From a virus, in the IMG/VR virus record IMGVR_UViG_3300009506_000278, positions 1 to 26,688 of that record: a stretch of DNA of 26,688 nucleotides. One strand, written 5' to 3'. The notes beneath the pieces are model-generated. The model did not search any database. It was given only the letters and a program-made list of their open reading frames with translations, and was not told the origin of the DNA. Numbering within the stretch: position 1 is the first letter of the stretch; the number at the start of each line of letters is the position of its first letter. Made by a program: the position numbers and the translations under genes. Of this stretch, positions 7,439-15,293 are shown one piece after another.

Positions 7439-7903
7439 GTGCCAACCATAGGCGAGATTTGCACAGCCGTTCACGATGTGATGAGTACCCTCGTGCCTGC
7501 CGACATAGCCAGGGTGCAGGACTATGACGAATTGACCGAGGGCATGAACACGCTCCCTACCATTCAGGTGTACCCCGAGCGCTGGGATGTGGACGTAGCC
7601 AGCGAAACAGATCGGACCACCTTTGTGGATGCGCTTACAGGCGTGCCCGGCGTGCGACAAACCGAAGTGCTGATCCGCGTGGATGTGTACGTAAGACAGA
7701 GAAGCCAGCTCAACGAGGATTGGGGCGATGCGGTGGATGTGGCCGATGCGGTCAACGACAAGCTAGAGGAGCAGGGCGCTTGCCCCCTATTCGCTACCGT
7801 GGGGATTCGCTCCTTCCATTGGACCTGCACGCGGGTGGTGTTTGACTATGCCGGGATTCTCTACACCGGGTGGCGCTTCGAGCTGACGTTGAGGATTTTC
7901 TGA
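7439..7903 (+). CDS. Probable tail terminator / minor tail protein (gpU-like)
   Basis: A 154-residue protein with GTG start at 7439, one base after the gp10-like stop. By position, between the gp10-like and tail-tube-like genes, it fits the tail terminator role, which caps the tail tube before head joining. Sequence support is moderate: an N-terminal helix (IGEICTAVHDVMSTL), PTIQVYPERW, a strand TEVLIRVDVYVRQRSQ, a helix WGDAVDVADAVNDKLEE, and a C-terminal strand GWRFELTLRIF. This strand-helix pattern is that of terminator proteins. No specific motif proves it. Its stop overlaps the next start (TGATG). Confidence 0.62.
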   Translation: MPTIGEICTAVHDVMSTLVPADIARVQDYDELTEGMNTLPTIQVYPERWDVDVASETDRTTFVDALTGVPGVRQTEVLIRVDVYVRQRSQLNEDWGDAVDVADAVNDKLEEQGACPLFATVGIRSFHWTCTRVVFDYAGILYTGWRFELTLRIF

Positions 7904-8316
7904 TGCTCTACAGGATACACCAGCGATTGCTAGTAGACAGCAAAAACAATGTGCAGATTGAGGGCGGCGAGGGATGCGTGCATACCCTGGACATGGTGAG
8001 CAAGGAGAACCGGGCAATTCTCTTGCAGGTCGGGGCGATCAGCATCGTGCAAGCGCCTCCCCTGAGCACCTTTACCCACTGGGCAGGCCGGGCAAGGAAA
8101 CTTGACGAGCTGGGCATTGATACCATTGGCTTTATTACCATGAAGCCCGGCGATGTGGCCTATGCCATCCGGGCCAGCCTGGATGTGGAAGAGGATCAAG
8201 AGACGTTCGATCACAAGGTGGAAAATCTCACAGCGGCGGTGTTTCGCTGGCAGGGTGAGATCAGGCAGTTTTTAGGAATCGACAGCGCCAGAGTAAAGCG
8301 CTGCTGTGGAAACTGA
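7903..8316 (+). CDS. Unknown tail-region protein
   Basis: A 137-residue protein from ATG 7903 overlapping the previous stop (TGATG). I do not recognise its family. It starts MLYRIHQRLLVDSKNNVQIEGG, has IVQAPPLSTFTHWAGRARKLDELGI in the middle, and ends with a Cys pair (KRCCGN). The repeated strand-turn pattern suggests an alpha/beta fold; there is no signal peptide or membrane helix. It sits between the terminator-like and tail-tube-like genes, so a tail completion or regulatory role is plausible, but nothing in the sequence names it. Confidence 0.55.
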   Translation: MLYRIHQRLLVDSKNNVQIEGGEGCVHTLDMVSKENRAILLQVGAISIVQAPPLSTFTHWAGRARKLDELGIDTIGFITMKPGDVAYAIRASLDVEEDQETFDHKVENLTAAVFRWQGEIRQFLGIDSARVKRCCGN

Positions 8317-8333
8317 ATCAAGGAGAATAGACA

Positions 8334-8798
8334 ATGCCACAGACAACCAGTGCAGTCCCACAATCGTGCGCCAGAATTGACATCAGCACGCTTTCGGATT
8401 GCAGCGTATGGACCAACGTGAGTGGAAGCGCCAACAGCGTCACGGGCACGACTCAGACCCGCATGGTTGGGGAAGAGTACACCTTCGATGGCAACTATGC
8501 CCTCGTGGAACCGGGCAAGCACGAACCGTTCGATCTGACGGTGCGGATCGTGTTTACCAACGTGGCCACCGAGGCATACCGGATCGTGCGCGATCAGTTT
8601 ATGGAAGGTGCCTGTGACGGCAAGATTTGCATTCGCTGGATTCCAAGCGGGGCCGTGGGCGGCGATGGTTTTGAAACCAACTACGCGCCGGTCACCTCGT
8701 TTGATTGGCCCCCGGTGGATGCCGCCACAGCCGGGCCGGTGATGGTTTCTTTCATCGTGCGCGTGAGCGAGATCGATCCGTTCGTGTTCGTGAGCTAG
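8334..8798 (+). CDS. Probable major tail (tube) protein
   Basis: A 154-residue protein with AAGGAG upstream of ATG 8334. It starts in a way common to siphovirus tube proteins: a short strand (CARIDISTLSDCSVWTNVSGSANSV), then TRMVGEEYTFDGNYALVEPGK. Further strands follow (PFDLTVRIVFTNVATEAYRIV), and it ends GPVMVSFIVRVSEIDPFVF. The all-beta pattern and position just before the tail chaperone gene and the tape measure gene support the tube role. It would polymerise as hexamers along the tape measure. No direct motif proves it, and a tail completion protein is the main alternative. Confidence 0.7.
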   Translation: MPQTTSAVPQSCARIDISTLSDCSVWTNVSGSANSVTGTTQTRMVGEEYTFDGNYALVEPGKHEPFDLTVRIVFTNVATEAYRIVRDQFMEGACDGKICIRWIPSGAVGGDGFETNYAPVTSFDWPPVDAATAGPVMVSFIVRVSEIDPFVFVS

Positions 8799-8821
8799 GG
8801 CGCATGGGAAGGGGGTAGATT

Positions 8822-9220
8822 ATGCCTGAGAGAATCGGGGCGCGAAAAGTGCTCACGGCTGATGTTCAGGGGCCGGACTCTTATGTTATCGTGCGCCCGG
8901 CGACGATTGGAGAAATCCTTGAGACGCAACGGGCGCAAGAGCAGAGATCCGGCTTCTGGTACAAGCTGGGTGTGTTCCTGGGGCGCGTGGCCGGCGTCTT
9001 TGGCCTGCGAAAGCGGCAAAGTCCCAGCGATGTGACCCAAGAGTTTGCATACCGCATGGTGGCGTTCATCCGTGAGTGGAATTGGGTGGATGAACACGGG
9101 CAGCCATTGCCGCAACCCGCTGACGATCCCCGCGTGGCCGAGCGCATCACCGAGGCAGAGTTGGGAGTGATCATCGAGGCTGTGTACGGGCGGCGCCAAT
9201 CGGAGGAGCAAAAAAACTGA
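8822..9220 (+). CDS. Tail assembly chaperone, short form (gpG-like)
   Basis: A 132-residue protein between the tube-like and tape measure genes, the usual site of the tail assembly chaperone gene. It contains a mixed-charge N-terminus (ITEAELGVIIEAVYG lies near the C-terminus), a possible amphipathic segment FWYKLGVFLGRVAGVFGLRK, and ends EEQKN. The last sense codons, CAA AAA AAC, hold the slippery heptamer A AAA AAC at 9211-9217, in the correct phase for -1 frameshifting, directly before the TGA. Chaperones of this kind bind the tape measure before tube assembly. A weak SD (GGGGG at 8812-8816) precedes the ATG. The function is inferred from location and the frameshift arrangement. Confidence 0.75.
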   Translation: MPERIGARKVLTADVQGPDSYVIVRPATIGEILETQRAQEQRSGFWYKLGVFLGRVAGVFGLRKRQSPSDVTQEFAYRMVAFIREWNWVDEHGQPLPQPADDPRVAERITEAELGVIIEAVYGRRQSEEQKN

Positions 9221-9402
9221 TTGACCGGGCTGCTGAAGTGCTGTGGACCGGCACGGGTAGCCCACCGTGGGCCTGGGTGATCAAGCGGCTTTGCCAGATG
9301 TACCATTGCACGCCAAGCCAGGTTTACAAAGAGGACTTTGCAACAGCCCTCGAACACTTGGAACTTGAAGGGCTGGAATCGCAGATCAGGAATCAGCAAT
9401 GA
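8822..9402 (+). CDS. Tail assembly chaperone, -1 frameshift fusion form (gpGT-like)
   Basis: The -1 frame after the slippery site at 9211-9217 is open for 61 further codons to a TGA at 9400-9402, just before the tape measure start. The extension begins LIDRAAEVLWTG and continues WAWVIKRLCQMYHCTPSQVY, ending EGLESQIRNQQ. With the slip this makes a protein of about 193 residues. This mirrors the lambda gpG/gpGT arrangement, in which the fusion form recruits the tape measure and tube proteins. The extension has no start codon or SD of its own in the right place, so translation by frameshifting is the simplest explanation. A possible stimulatory stem pairs GGGCT (9227-9231) with AGCCC (9259-9263). 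Seen: heptamer and open frame. Inferred: function. Confidence 0.78.
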
Positions 9403-9411
9403 GTAGGAACT

Positions 9412-11172
9412 ATGAGTGAGCGCTTTACTGTTCAGGTAGACATAGAAGCAAGGGACCGGACAACAGGTGCTCTCACGGGCGTCAAGAAGGGCTTTCGTGA
9501 GGCATTTAGTCAGGTTATAACCGGAGCTTTGCGGAGTGCAGGTGATTCGGCTATTGGCTTTGTCCAGCAATTGCCGGCAATGGCTGTGGAGTTGACAAAG
9601 CTTGGCATTGCTGCCGAGGCCACAGAAAATCGTTTCACCCAGTTTGCCGGGGGTGCTCGGCAGGCGGCCAATTATCTGGCAGCTTTCCAGCAGGGCACCC
9701 AGAACACGGTGGATCGTATGTCGGCCATGCAGAGCGCTTCCAAGCTCTTGCAGATGGGCCTTGTGGGCACAGCCGATGAGATGTCCAGCGTGGCCGCCAT
9801 TGCCACCAAGTTGGGCGATCAGACAATGAATGCCGGCGATCGCATTGCCGACTTTGCCGCCCTCCTAGCCAACCAGTCCATACCCCGCTTGGACAACTTT
9901 GGAATCAGCAGCGGCCGGGTGCGTGCGCGGATTGATGAACTGCTCAGGAGTGGCCAAGCGCTCGATAGGGAGAGCGCTTTCAAGATGGCCGTGATGGAAG
10001 AGGGAGCAAAAGCACTGGCCATCCTGGGGGATACGTCGGACACGACAGCGCAAAAGATCGCCACCTTGCAGGCTGCTGTGCAGGATGCAAAGTTGGGCTT
10101 TGCCGAGATGGCGGTGAGTGTACTTGAGGCCACTGGCAGTGTAGACGGTTTGGCTGCTCGAATCCGTATGTTGCCCGATACGCTCATGCGGATCGTCATC
10201 TTGCAACAGGCGTGGAGAAACGCGCAGGCCGAATTTCTGACAGGCGGCCTCTTTTCGGGCGCATGGGATGAGTTCATTAACACCATCAAGCGTGGGGAAA
10301 TAGCCATGTCTGACGTGGCGCATGTGTCCGAGGTGCAACGGTACGCACACCTGCAAAACGCCGGGGCGATCAAGGAGGCAGAGCAGGCCACCGAGAGCTA
10401 TTCTGTGACCCTGGCCCGGCAGGCCGGTATGAGCGATTTCAACAGTGTGGCGATGGAGCGCATGGCGACGGCAGCGGCGGCACAGGTGGAAGCGCTGAAA
10501 GCGCAACAGGAAGCTGCTGAGGAGGCAGCACTTGCACAGACCGGCCTTGCTGGAAGCTTGAAAGACGCCACCGATGCACAGATCGCGCAAACAGCCGTGA
10601 TGCAGTTGGGGATGGCCCTGCAAGAGGGCACAATCACCCTCGACCAGTACACCACAGCGGTCACAGAGACGCAGCTTGCCTTTGGCCTTGCCGATGAACA
10701 GAGCATCTTTCTAACCGAAAGCCTGGGCAAGCTCACGGGTGCTCTTGCCGATGGCACCCTGGAAGCATCCGGCTATGATGAAGCGCTCAAAGCTGTGATC
10801 CAACAGTCCCAATCAGCCGGGGTTGAGGTGGGTGTGTTCAACAACGCCCTTGATGCATTGCCCAAGCGGGTGGATGTGGAGATCGTGACCACCTACCGGA
10901 CGGTGGGGCGGCCTCCAAGTGGCGTTGGGGAAGCGCCTACACCGGGCAACATTCCCGAGGGGATGCAGTTTGGTAGTGCTTTTGCCCGTGGCGGTTGGGC
11001 GCTTGTCGGGGAACGCGGCCCTGAGCTGGCTATGATCCCGAGGGGATCGGCAGTGTTGCCGGCTGATCAGAGTCGGCACGTTACCAACAATTTCAACCTG
11101 GCTGTGAACAGCCAGCAGAGCGCCATGAGCGTGGCCAACGAGTTTGAGCTAATGAAGGGGCTGGTTGGGTGA
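9412..11172 (+). CDS. Tail tape measure protein
   Basis: A 586-residue protein. It begins MSERFTVQVDIEARDRTTGALTGV, the N-terminal pattern of tape measure proteins. The body is mostly helical and rich in Ala, Gln and Met, with heptad-like stretches (ATENRFTQFAGGARQAANYL, AAQVEALKAQQEAAEEAALA). The C-terminus has FARGGWALVGERGPELAMIP, a motif frequent at the end of tape measure proteins. It sets tail length, which suggests a short tail if the usual scaling of about 1.5 angstroms per residue holds. It overlaps the next start by 4 nt. No lytic or peptidase domain is visible in it; the RlpA-like domain is encoded separately downstream. Confidence 0.85.
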   Translation: MSERFTVQVDIEARDRTTGALTGVKKGFREAFSQVITGALRSAGDSAIGFVQQLPAMAVELTKLGIAAEATENRFTQFAGGARQAANYLAAFQQGTQNTVDRMSAMQSASKLLQMGLVGTADEMSSVAAIATKLGDQTMNAGDRIADFAALLANQSIPRLDNFGISSGRVRARIDELLRSGQALDRESAFKMAVMEEGAKALAILGDTSDTTAQKIATLQAAVQDAKLGFAEMAVSVLEATGSVDGLAARIRMLPDTLMRIVILQQAWRNAQAEFLTGGLFSGAWDEFINTIKRGEIAMSDVAHVSEVQRYAHLQNAGAIKEAEQATESYSVTLARQAGMSDFNSVAMERMATAAAAQVEALKAQQEAAEEAALAQTGLAGSLKDATDAQIAQTAVMQLGMALQEGTITLDQYTTAVTETQLAFGLADEQSIFLTESLGKLTGALADGTLEASGYDEALKAVIQQSQSAGVEVGVFNNALDALPKRVDVEIVTTYRTVGRPPSGVGEAPTPGNIPEGMQFGSAFARGGWALVGERGPELAMIPRGSAVLPADQSRHVTNNFNLAVNSQQSAMSVANEFELMKGLVG

Positions 11173-11630
11173 GCACTGCTCTCGTTCTGATCGGGGTAGC
11201 GACGTGGTATGGCGGCATCTATGTGGGGCAGCCGCTTGCCAGTGGGGAGGGATACTATACCTTGGATCGAGAGCCTTGGGTGGCATTGGACAGCAGCGCC
11301 CTGGGTGATTTCTACGAGTGGGGCGACCTGCTTTACTTGCGCTTTGACAACGGCACAACGATGATGGCGCGGGTATGGGACTGTGGCCCGTTCTCGCTTT
11401 ACAATGTGGGGGGCAGGCCGATCGTGGTGGATGTGCCCGAGCATCTGGCACCTTTCCCCGGTCTGTCTTGCGGCGTGGAGGTGTGGAACATTTCAGCGAT
11501 GGTTAGAGAGTACGCTAGGGGGTACTGTGAAGAGAATTATGGTGGTCCAGTTCCTTGTGCTCTTGGTGACGTTGCACCCGGCAGCGCAGGGATTACACAA
11601 TGTCTATCTGCCGATCGTACAGGATTCTAG
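11169..11630 (+). CDS. RlpA-like double-psi beta-barrel protein, probable tail-associated wall-binding protein
   Basis: A 153-residue protein starting at GTG 11169, overlapping the tape measure stop by 4 nt. The core matches the RlpA/DPBB pattern: GVATWYGG (residues 9-16), ASGE (24-27), ALG, then MARVWDCGPFSLYNVGGRPIVVDV (from 66), where D71 in the VxDxGPF motif is the conserved acid. RlpA binds or cleaves peptidoglycan glycan strands. The histidine usual in true RlpA enzymes (A-A-H) is not evident, so binding rather than catalysis is also possible. No signal peptide precedes the domain. Beyond about residue 115 the C-terminus overlaps the next reading frame and may not be conserved. Position after the tape measure suggests a tail-tip wall-penetrating role. 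Confidence 0.68.
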   Translation: MSTALVLIGVATWYGGIYVGQPLASGEGYYTLDREPWVALDSSALGDFYEWGDLLYLRFDNGTTMMARVWDCGPFSLYNVGGRPIVVDVPEHLAPFPGLSCGVEVWNISAMVREYARGYCEENYGGPVPCALGDVAPGSAGITQCLSADRTGF

Positions 11631-11646
11631 TTGTAGGGTAAAACGT

Positions 11647-14160
11647 ATGGGTATTTGGAGCTTCATTCAACCGACAGCAACAATCAACTATGTCGTCAAC
11701 CCCTCTTTCGAGCGCAATATCACCGATGGATGGAACAACTACGCTACAGGTGCAGCTGCAGGGACACGGCTTCAATCTAGTACGACGCAAAAGTTTGGGG
11801 CATACAGTTTGAACTTGAACAAGACCGGCGGGGTGGCGGCTGATGATTGGGGAATGCAGACAAACACCCTGATCACAAGCACGCTGAATGCCCGGTATGT
11901 TGCCTCGGCGTGGGTGTACCTTGGCACTGCCGGTCAAACCTTTTATCTCAGGTTGGCAAAGGCAGCCGGCGTTGGTGTGGCCCAGCAGGTCGAGGCCACC
12001 TGGACAAGCATCGGCGCGTGGGCGCATCTTGAAACAGATGCACTGACCGCAAACGCAACGGGCGACAATATAACTGTCTACGTCTACATAGAAGGCACAC
12101 CGCCACAGGGGGCTTACGTGGATGCCGTTCAAATGGAAGTGCGTTCGACGGTGACCACCTACTGCGGCGGTGATCAGCCCGGTTGTGAGTGGTTGGGGCC
12201 AGAGCACAACAGCATCAGCCAGCGCTCGGCAGTAAGCCGGGCCGGTGGGTTGGTGGTGGACTTTGCCGATCGGGACTTTGACATCGAAGGTATGATCGGG
12301 CCGGGCATGTCACCCATCACCCTGAACGTGGATAGTTACGCCATCCTGCCCGGTGGGGAGCTGAACAGCCAGAAAACCAATGTGCGCCCGTTTACCCTCA
12401 CGGGTTGGGTGCGCGGCACTTCGCTCTCTGACCTGCACGCCAAGCGGCAACAGTTGATTGAGGACGTGGCACCCAACAGCGTGCCGAACAATCAGCCGGT
12501 TGTGCTCCGCTACACCGGGGCCTTTGTGACCAAGGAGATCAGCGCCTATTACGAGGCCGGGCTTGAGGGCCGCATACGGGCAGACTTCCCATGCCTTGAG
12601 CAGGCTTTTGCCTTGCGATTCCTGGCAGCCGATCCCAACTTTTACAAGCTTGGGGAATCGGCAGCCATATTGGACACAAATGATTTTACTGCAAACAGGC
12701 AGATCGTTGCCGCTCGATTGGTGAATACCGGGCAGTGGAATATCTTGGGACCACCCAATGCCGCAGGTACGTACAACCGAATTGATGCCGTTGTTGTAGA
12801 TCAGGATCGACTTGTGTACTATGGCGGCGATTTTCAGAACTTTGATAACCTCGGAGGGGCGGCCAACTACATCATAAGCTACACTCCCAGCACGGCAACC
12901 TGGGCGACCGTGGGCGTTGGGTTGAACAACATAGTACGTGGCTTTTGCCTGGCACCGAATAACGATCTTTTTGTCTTTGGTGATTTTACACTTGCCGGCG
13001 GTGTGGCGAATGCTGACAAGATCGCCCGGTGGGACGGTGCGGCCTGGAATGCCGTGGGAAACCCGAACCTGCCCGGCCTTGGAAACCCGATCTATGCAGG
13101 CGCATTCGATCCCAGCGTTGACAGTGCGCCGGTCAACCTGTATGTAGTGGGCGGCTTCTTGAACTTGGCTGCCATTCCGGCTGCCGACTATGTAGCCATG
13201 TGGGATGGCGCGGCCTGGAATGCTGTAGGAGCACCCAGCACGGCACCGGCTGTTGTTGTTGCAATTTATGATGTGGCAGTAGACAGTCAGGGGAACGTGT
13301 ACGTGGGAGGGCAGTTCACCAGCCTGGCCGGGGTTGCCGGCATTGATTACATTGCCATGTGGGACGGCACAAACTGGAATCAGGTTGTGCAGCTCAATAA
13401 CCTTGTAGGCAGCATCGTTATTGATGCTCAAGACAATGTATACTTTGGCGGGAGTTTTACCAATGCCGGCGGTGTGGCCAATGCCGATGGCATTGCCATG
13501 TGGGATGGTCAGTCTATACGGGCATTGGGAACGGGCATCAGTGGTGGGGCAGTAACCGATCTGGCTTTTGGCCCTGATGGCGTGCTTTATGCCGTTGGCA
13601 ACTTTACCACAGCGGGGGGCATCACAGTAGACGACGGCGCAAAGTGGACTGGTTCAAACTGGGCGCCCTTGGATGCTAACGGGGGCGGCTACATCACCCG
13701 CATTGTAGCGGATCAGGCCGATCCTGTCATACGAAGAAATTACAACCTATGGGCCGGGTATAGTTCCACCACAGCTCAATTCCAATACGCGGGGGATGTG
13801 ACGATTACTAACCTTGGCACCGAGAACGCATACCCTCGAATCGAAATCTTTAGAATAACGGAAACGTCAACGAACCGGGTATATACTCTCAGGAATGAGA
13901 CAACGGGCAAGGAGATTTTGATCAGTGGTTATCAACCACTGGCCGGTGAAATTATCACCATTGATCTGGCTCCGGGGGCAAAGAGTGTGCATAGCAACTT
14001 TTGGGGAGCGATTCAACAGATCGTGTTGCCCAATTCCGACTTTGGAACCTGGGCGCTCAGGCCGGGAACAAACTTGATCACCTTCTTTGTTGACATAGGA
14101 GGTGTGGCAGAAGAGCAAGTTACGATGGTGTGGCGCGATCCCTATTGGAGCGCCGACTAA
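11647..14160 (+). CDS. Distal tail (Dit-like) protein with CBM-like N-terminus and inserted beta-propeller
   Basis: An 837-residue protein from ATG 11647; the frame is open upstream and includes a signal-peptide-like start at GTG 11527. Domains: (1) residues ~15-155, with NPSFERNITDGW, resembling a carbohydrate-binding jelly roll; (2) ~200-345, with RPFTLTGWVRG and SDLHAKRQQLIEDVAP, a Dit/siphovirus tail component N-terminal part; (3) ~364-680, six blades of a kelch/delta-60-like propeller, with repeated GGxF and MWDGAAWNAVG motifs; (4) ~714-837, with GDVTITNLGTENAYPRIEIF, then LAPGAKSVHSN and PGTNLITFFVD, the C-terminal domain of Dit-like proteins. The propeller thus appears inserted between the two Dit parts. 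It caps the tail tube and carries the baseplate, while the added domains probably bind host surface glycans. It overlaps the next start (TAATG). Confidence 0.8.
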   Translation: MGIWSFIQPTATINYVVNPSFERNITDGWNNYATGAAAGTRLQSSTTQKFGAYSLNLNKTGGVAADDWGMQTNTLITSTLNARYVASAWVYLGTAGQTFYLRLAKAAGVGVAQQVEATWTSIGAWAHLETDALTANATGDNITVYVYIEGTPPQGAYVDAVQMEVRSTVTTYCGGDQPGCEWLGPEHNSISQRSAVSRAGGLVVDFADRDFDIEGMIGPGMSPITLNVDSYAILPGGELNSQKTNVRPFTLTGWVRGTSLSDLHAKRQQLIEDVAPNSVPNNQPVVLRYTGAFVTKEISAYYEAGLEGRIRADFPCLEQAFALRFLAADPNFYKLGESAAILDTNDFTANRQIVAARLVNTGQWNILGPPNAAGTYNRIDAVVVDQDRLVYYGGDFQNFDNLGGAANYIISYTPSTATWATVGVGLNNIVRGFCLAPNNDLFVFGDFTLAGGVANADKIARWDGAAWNAVGNPNLPGLGNPIYAGAFDPSVDSAPVNLYVVGGFLNLAAIPAADYVAMWDGAAWNAVGAPSTAPAVVVAIYDVAVDSQGNVYVGGQFTSLAGVAGIDYIAMWDGTNWNQVVQLNNLVGSIVIDAQDNVYFGGSFTNAGGVANADGIAMWDGQSIRALGTGISGGAVTDLAFGPDGVLYAVGNFTTAGGITVDDGAKWTGSNWAPLDANGGGYITRIVADQADPVIRRNYNLWAGYSSTTAQFQYAGDVTITNLGTENAYPRIEIFRITETSTNRVYTLRNETTGKEILISGYQPLAGEIITIDLAPGAKSVHSNFWGAIQQIVLPNSDFGTWALRPGTNLITFFVDIGGVAEEQVTMVWRDPYWSAD

Positions 14161-15056
14161 TGGCCGGGCAGTATCAGTTCTGGCTAACCGATGATCGGGG
14201 GCGGCGATTGGCTGACATGGACGGTCGTACCCTGCTTGACAACATCCTCGGGGGCACATTTCAGCGGGTAGCCAATGGTGTGGCGCGATTCTCGGCCCGA
14301 TTTCCAGCCAGCTTTGACACCACCTTGATTCGCCCTGACCGGATGGTGCAGGTGTGGAGAGCGCCCGAGGGAGAGCGCTTGAGCCTGTGGCGCGTCTACT
14401 TTGTGCGCTGGTGGCGCTTTGCGCGGATCGGCTCTGATTTGATCATCGAGATGGTCGGGCCGGACTGCAATGACCTACTCAGGCGGCGCATTGTAGCCAA
14501 CTACACACAGACGGTAGGCAGCGAGAAGCGGGACTATGCTGACGATATGATGAAAGAGATTGTATCCGAGCAGCTTGTCACCGATGGATCAGACCCGGCA
14601 CCCTCCTATGGCTCCAGAGTAATGCCGAATTTCACGGTGGAGGCCGATACAAGCCAGGGGGCGATCATCAGCCGGGCGTGTGCGTGGCAAAAGGTCAGCA
14701 ACGTGATCGAAGACATCCAACGGGCCACACGGGCCGAGGGCAACGAGGTATTTTGGGATGTGGCTGTAGATGACGTGTCCAGTTCAAGCATTGCCTTTCA
14801 GTTTCGCACCAAGACCGGGCAGCCGGGGGCCGACTTGACCGATCGCGTAACCTTTAGGCGCGGGGCAACTTGGAAGCGTCCGAGCTGGTGTATGATTGGA
14901 CCGACGAGGACAACTACATTTATAGCCTGGGCCAGGGGGAGGATGAATTTAGAGACGTGGTGCAGGCATACGATACCACCCGCGTCAATATCTCCCAGTA
15001 TGCAAGGTCCGAGAGCTACGCATACGCCACGTTTAGCAGCTCTCCCGAGGCGGTAG
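14160..15056 (+). CDS. Tail hub / Tal-like protein, N-terminal part up to frameshift (Gp37-like)
   Basis: Starts at ATG 14160, overlapping the previous stop. About 235 residues look real: QFWLTDDRGRRLADMDGRTLLDNI, a first domain typical of siphovirus tail hub proteins, then VRWWRFARIGSDLIIEMVGPDCNDLLRRRIV. Residues after DRVTFRRG (codon 235, position 14862) are out of frame: the continuing reading is Arg-, Thr- and Pro-rich and unlike the family. The -1 frame from 14864 gives the natural continuation GNLEASELVYDW. Such proteins resemble the ReqiPepy6 Gp37-like family and form the tail-tip hub. The break sits in a run of four Gs, suggesting a one-base deletion or an assembly error. If genuine, the protein would be truncated. 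Confidence 0.72.
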   Translation: MAGQYQFWLTDDRGRRLADMDGRTLLDNILGGTFQRVANGVARFSARFPASFDTTLIRPDRMVQVWRAPEGERLSLWRVYFVRWWRFARIGSDLIIEMVGPDCNDLLRRRIVANYTQTVGSEKRDYADDMMKEIVSEQLVTDGSDPAPSYGSRVMPNFTVEADTSQGAIISRACAWQKVSNVIEDIQRATRAEGNEVFWDVAVDDVSSSSIAFQFRTKTGQPGADLTDRVTFRRGATWKRPSWCMIGPTRTTTFIAWARGRMNLETWCRHTIPPASISPSMQGPRATHTPRLAALPRR

Positions 15057-15292
15057 AAGCGGCGGCGAAAGAGGCGCTTTTGGACAGCCGCCCCCGGCGC
15101 GTGTTCTCGGGCCAGGCCATCGACACACAGGGTACCCGCTTTGGCCGGGATTGGAACTATGGCGATCGGGTCACGGCGCGATTTCTCGGGCTTGAGTTTG
15201 AATCGATCATCAGGCAGGTGATCATCACCCTGGACAGCGGCGGCCGGGAGATCATAGATGCCCGGCTTGAGTCGGTAGATTGGGACTTTTAG
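14870..15292 (+). CDS. Tail hub / Tal-like protein, C-terminal part in -1 frame
   Basis: This frame continues the protein started at 14160. It begins with TTG 14870 as an internal start if read alone, but the sense reading is open from about 14864 and reads GNLEASELVYDWTDEDNYIYSLGQGE. The next parts, DTTRVNISQYARSESYAYA, then GTRFGRDWNYGDRVTARFLG and LEFESIIRQVIITLDSGGRE, are the usual C-terminal part of the same hub family. No SD precedes the TTG convincingly. The two parts together give about 377 residues, a normal length. Either the sequence has a one-base error in GGGG at 14862-14865, or the gene is broken, or a non-canonical -1 frameshift joins them. Confidence 0.7.
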   Translation: MEASELVYDWTDEDNYIYSLGQGEDEFRDVVQAYDTTRVNISQYARSESYAYATFSSSPEAVEAAAKEALLDSRPRRVFSGQAIDTQGTRFGRDWNYGDRVTARFLGLEFESIIRQVIITLDSGGREIIDARLESVDWDF

Positions 15293-15293
15293 C

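Noticed and set aside
14853-14872. Programmed -1 frameshift in the hub gene like the one in the chaperone gene
   Set aside because: The in-phase bases CGC GGG GCA do not make an X XXY YYZ heptamer, and hub genes are not known to me to be recoded. An indel is the simpler reading.
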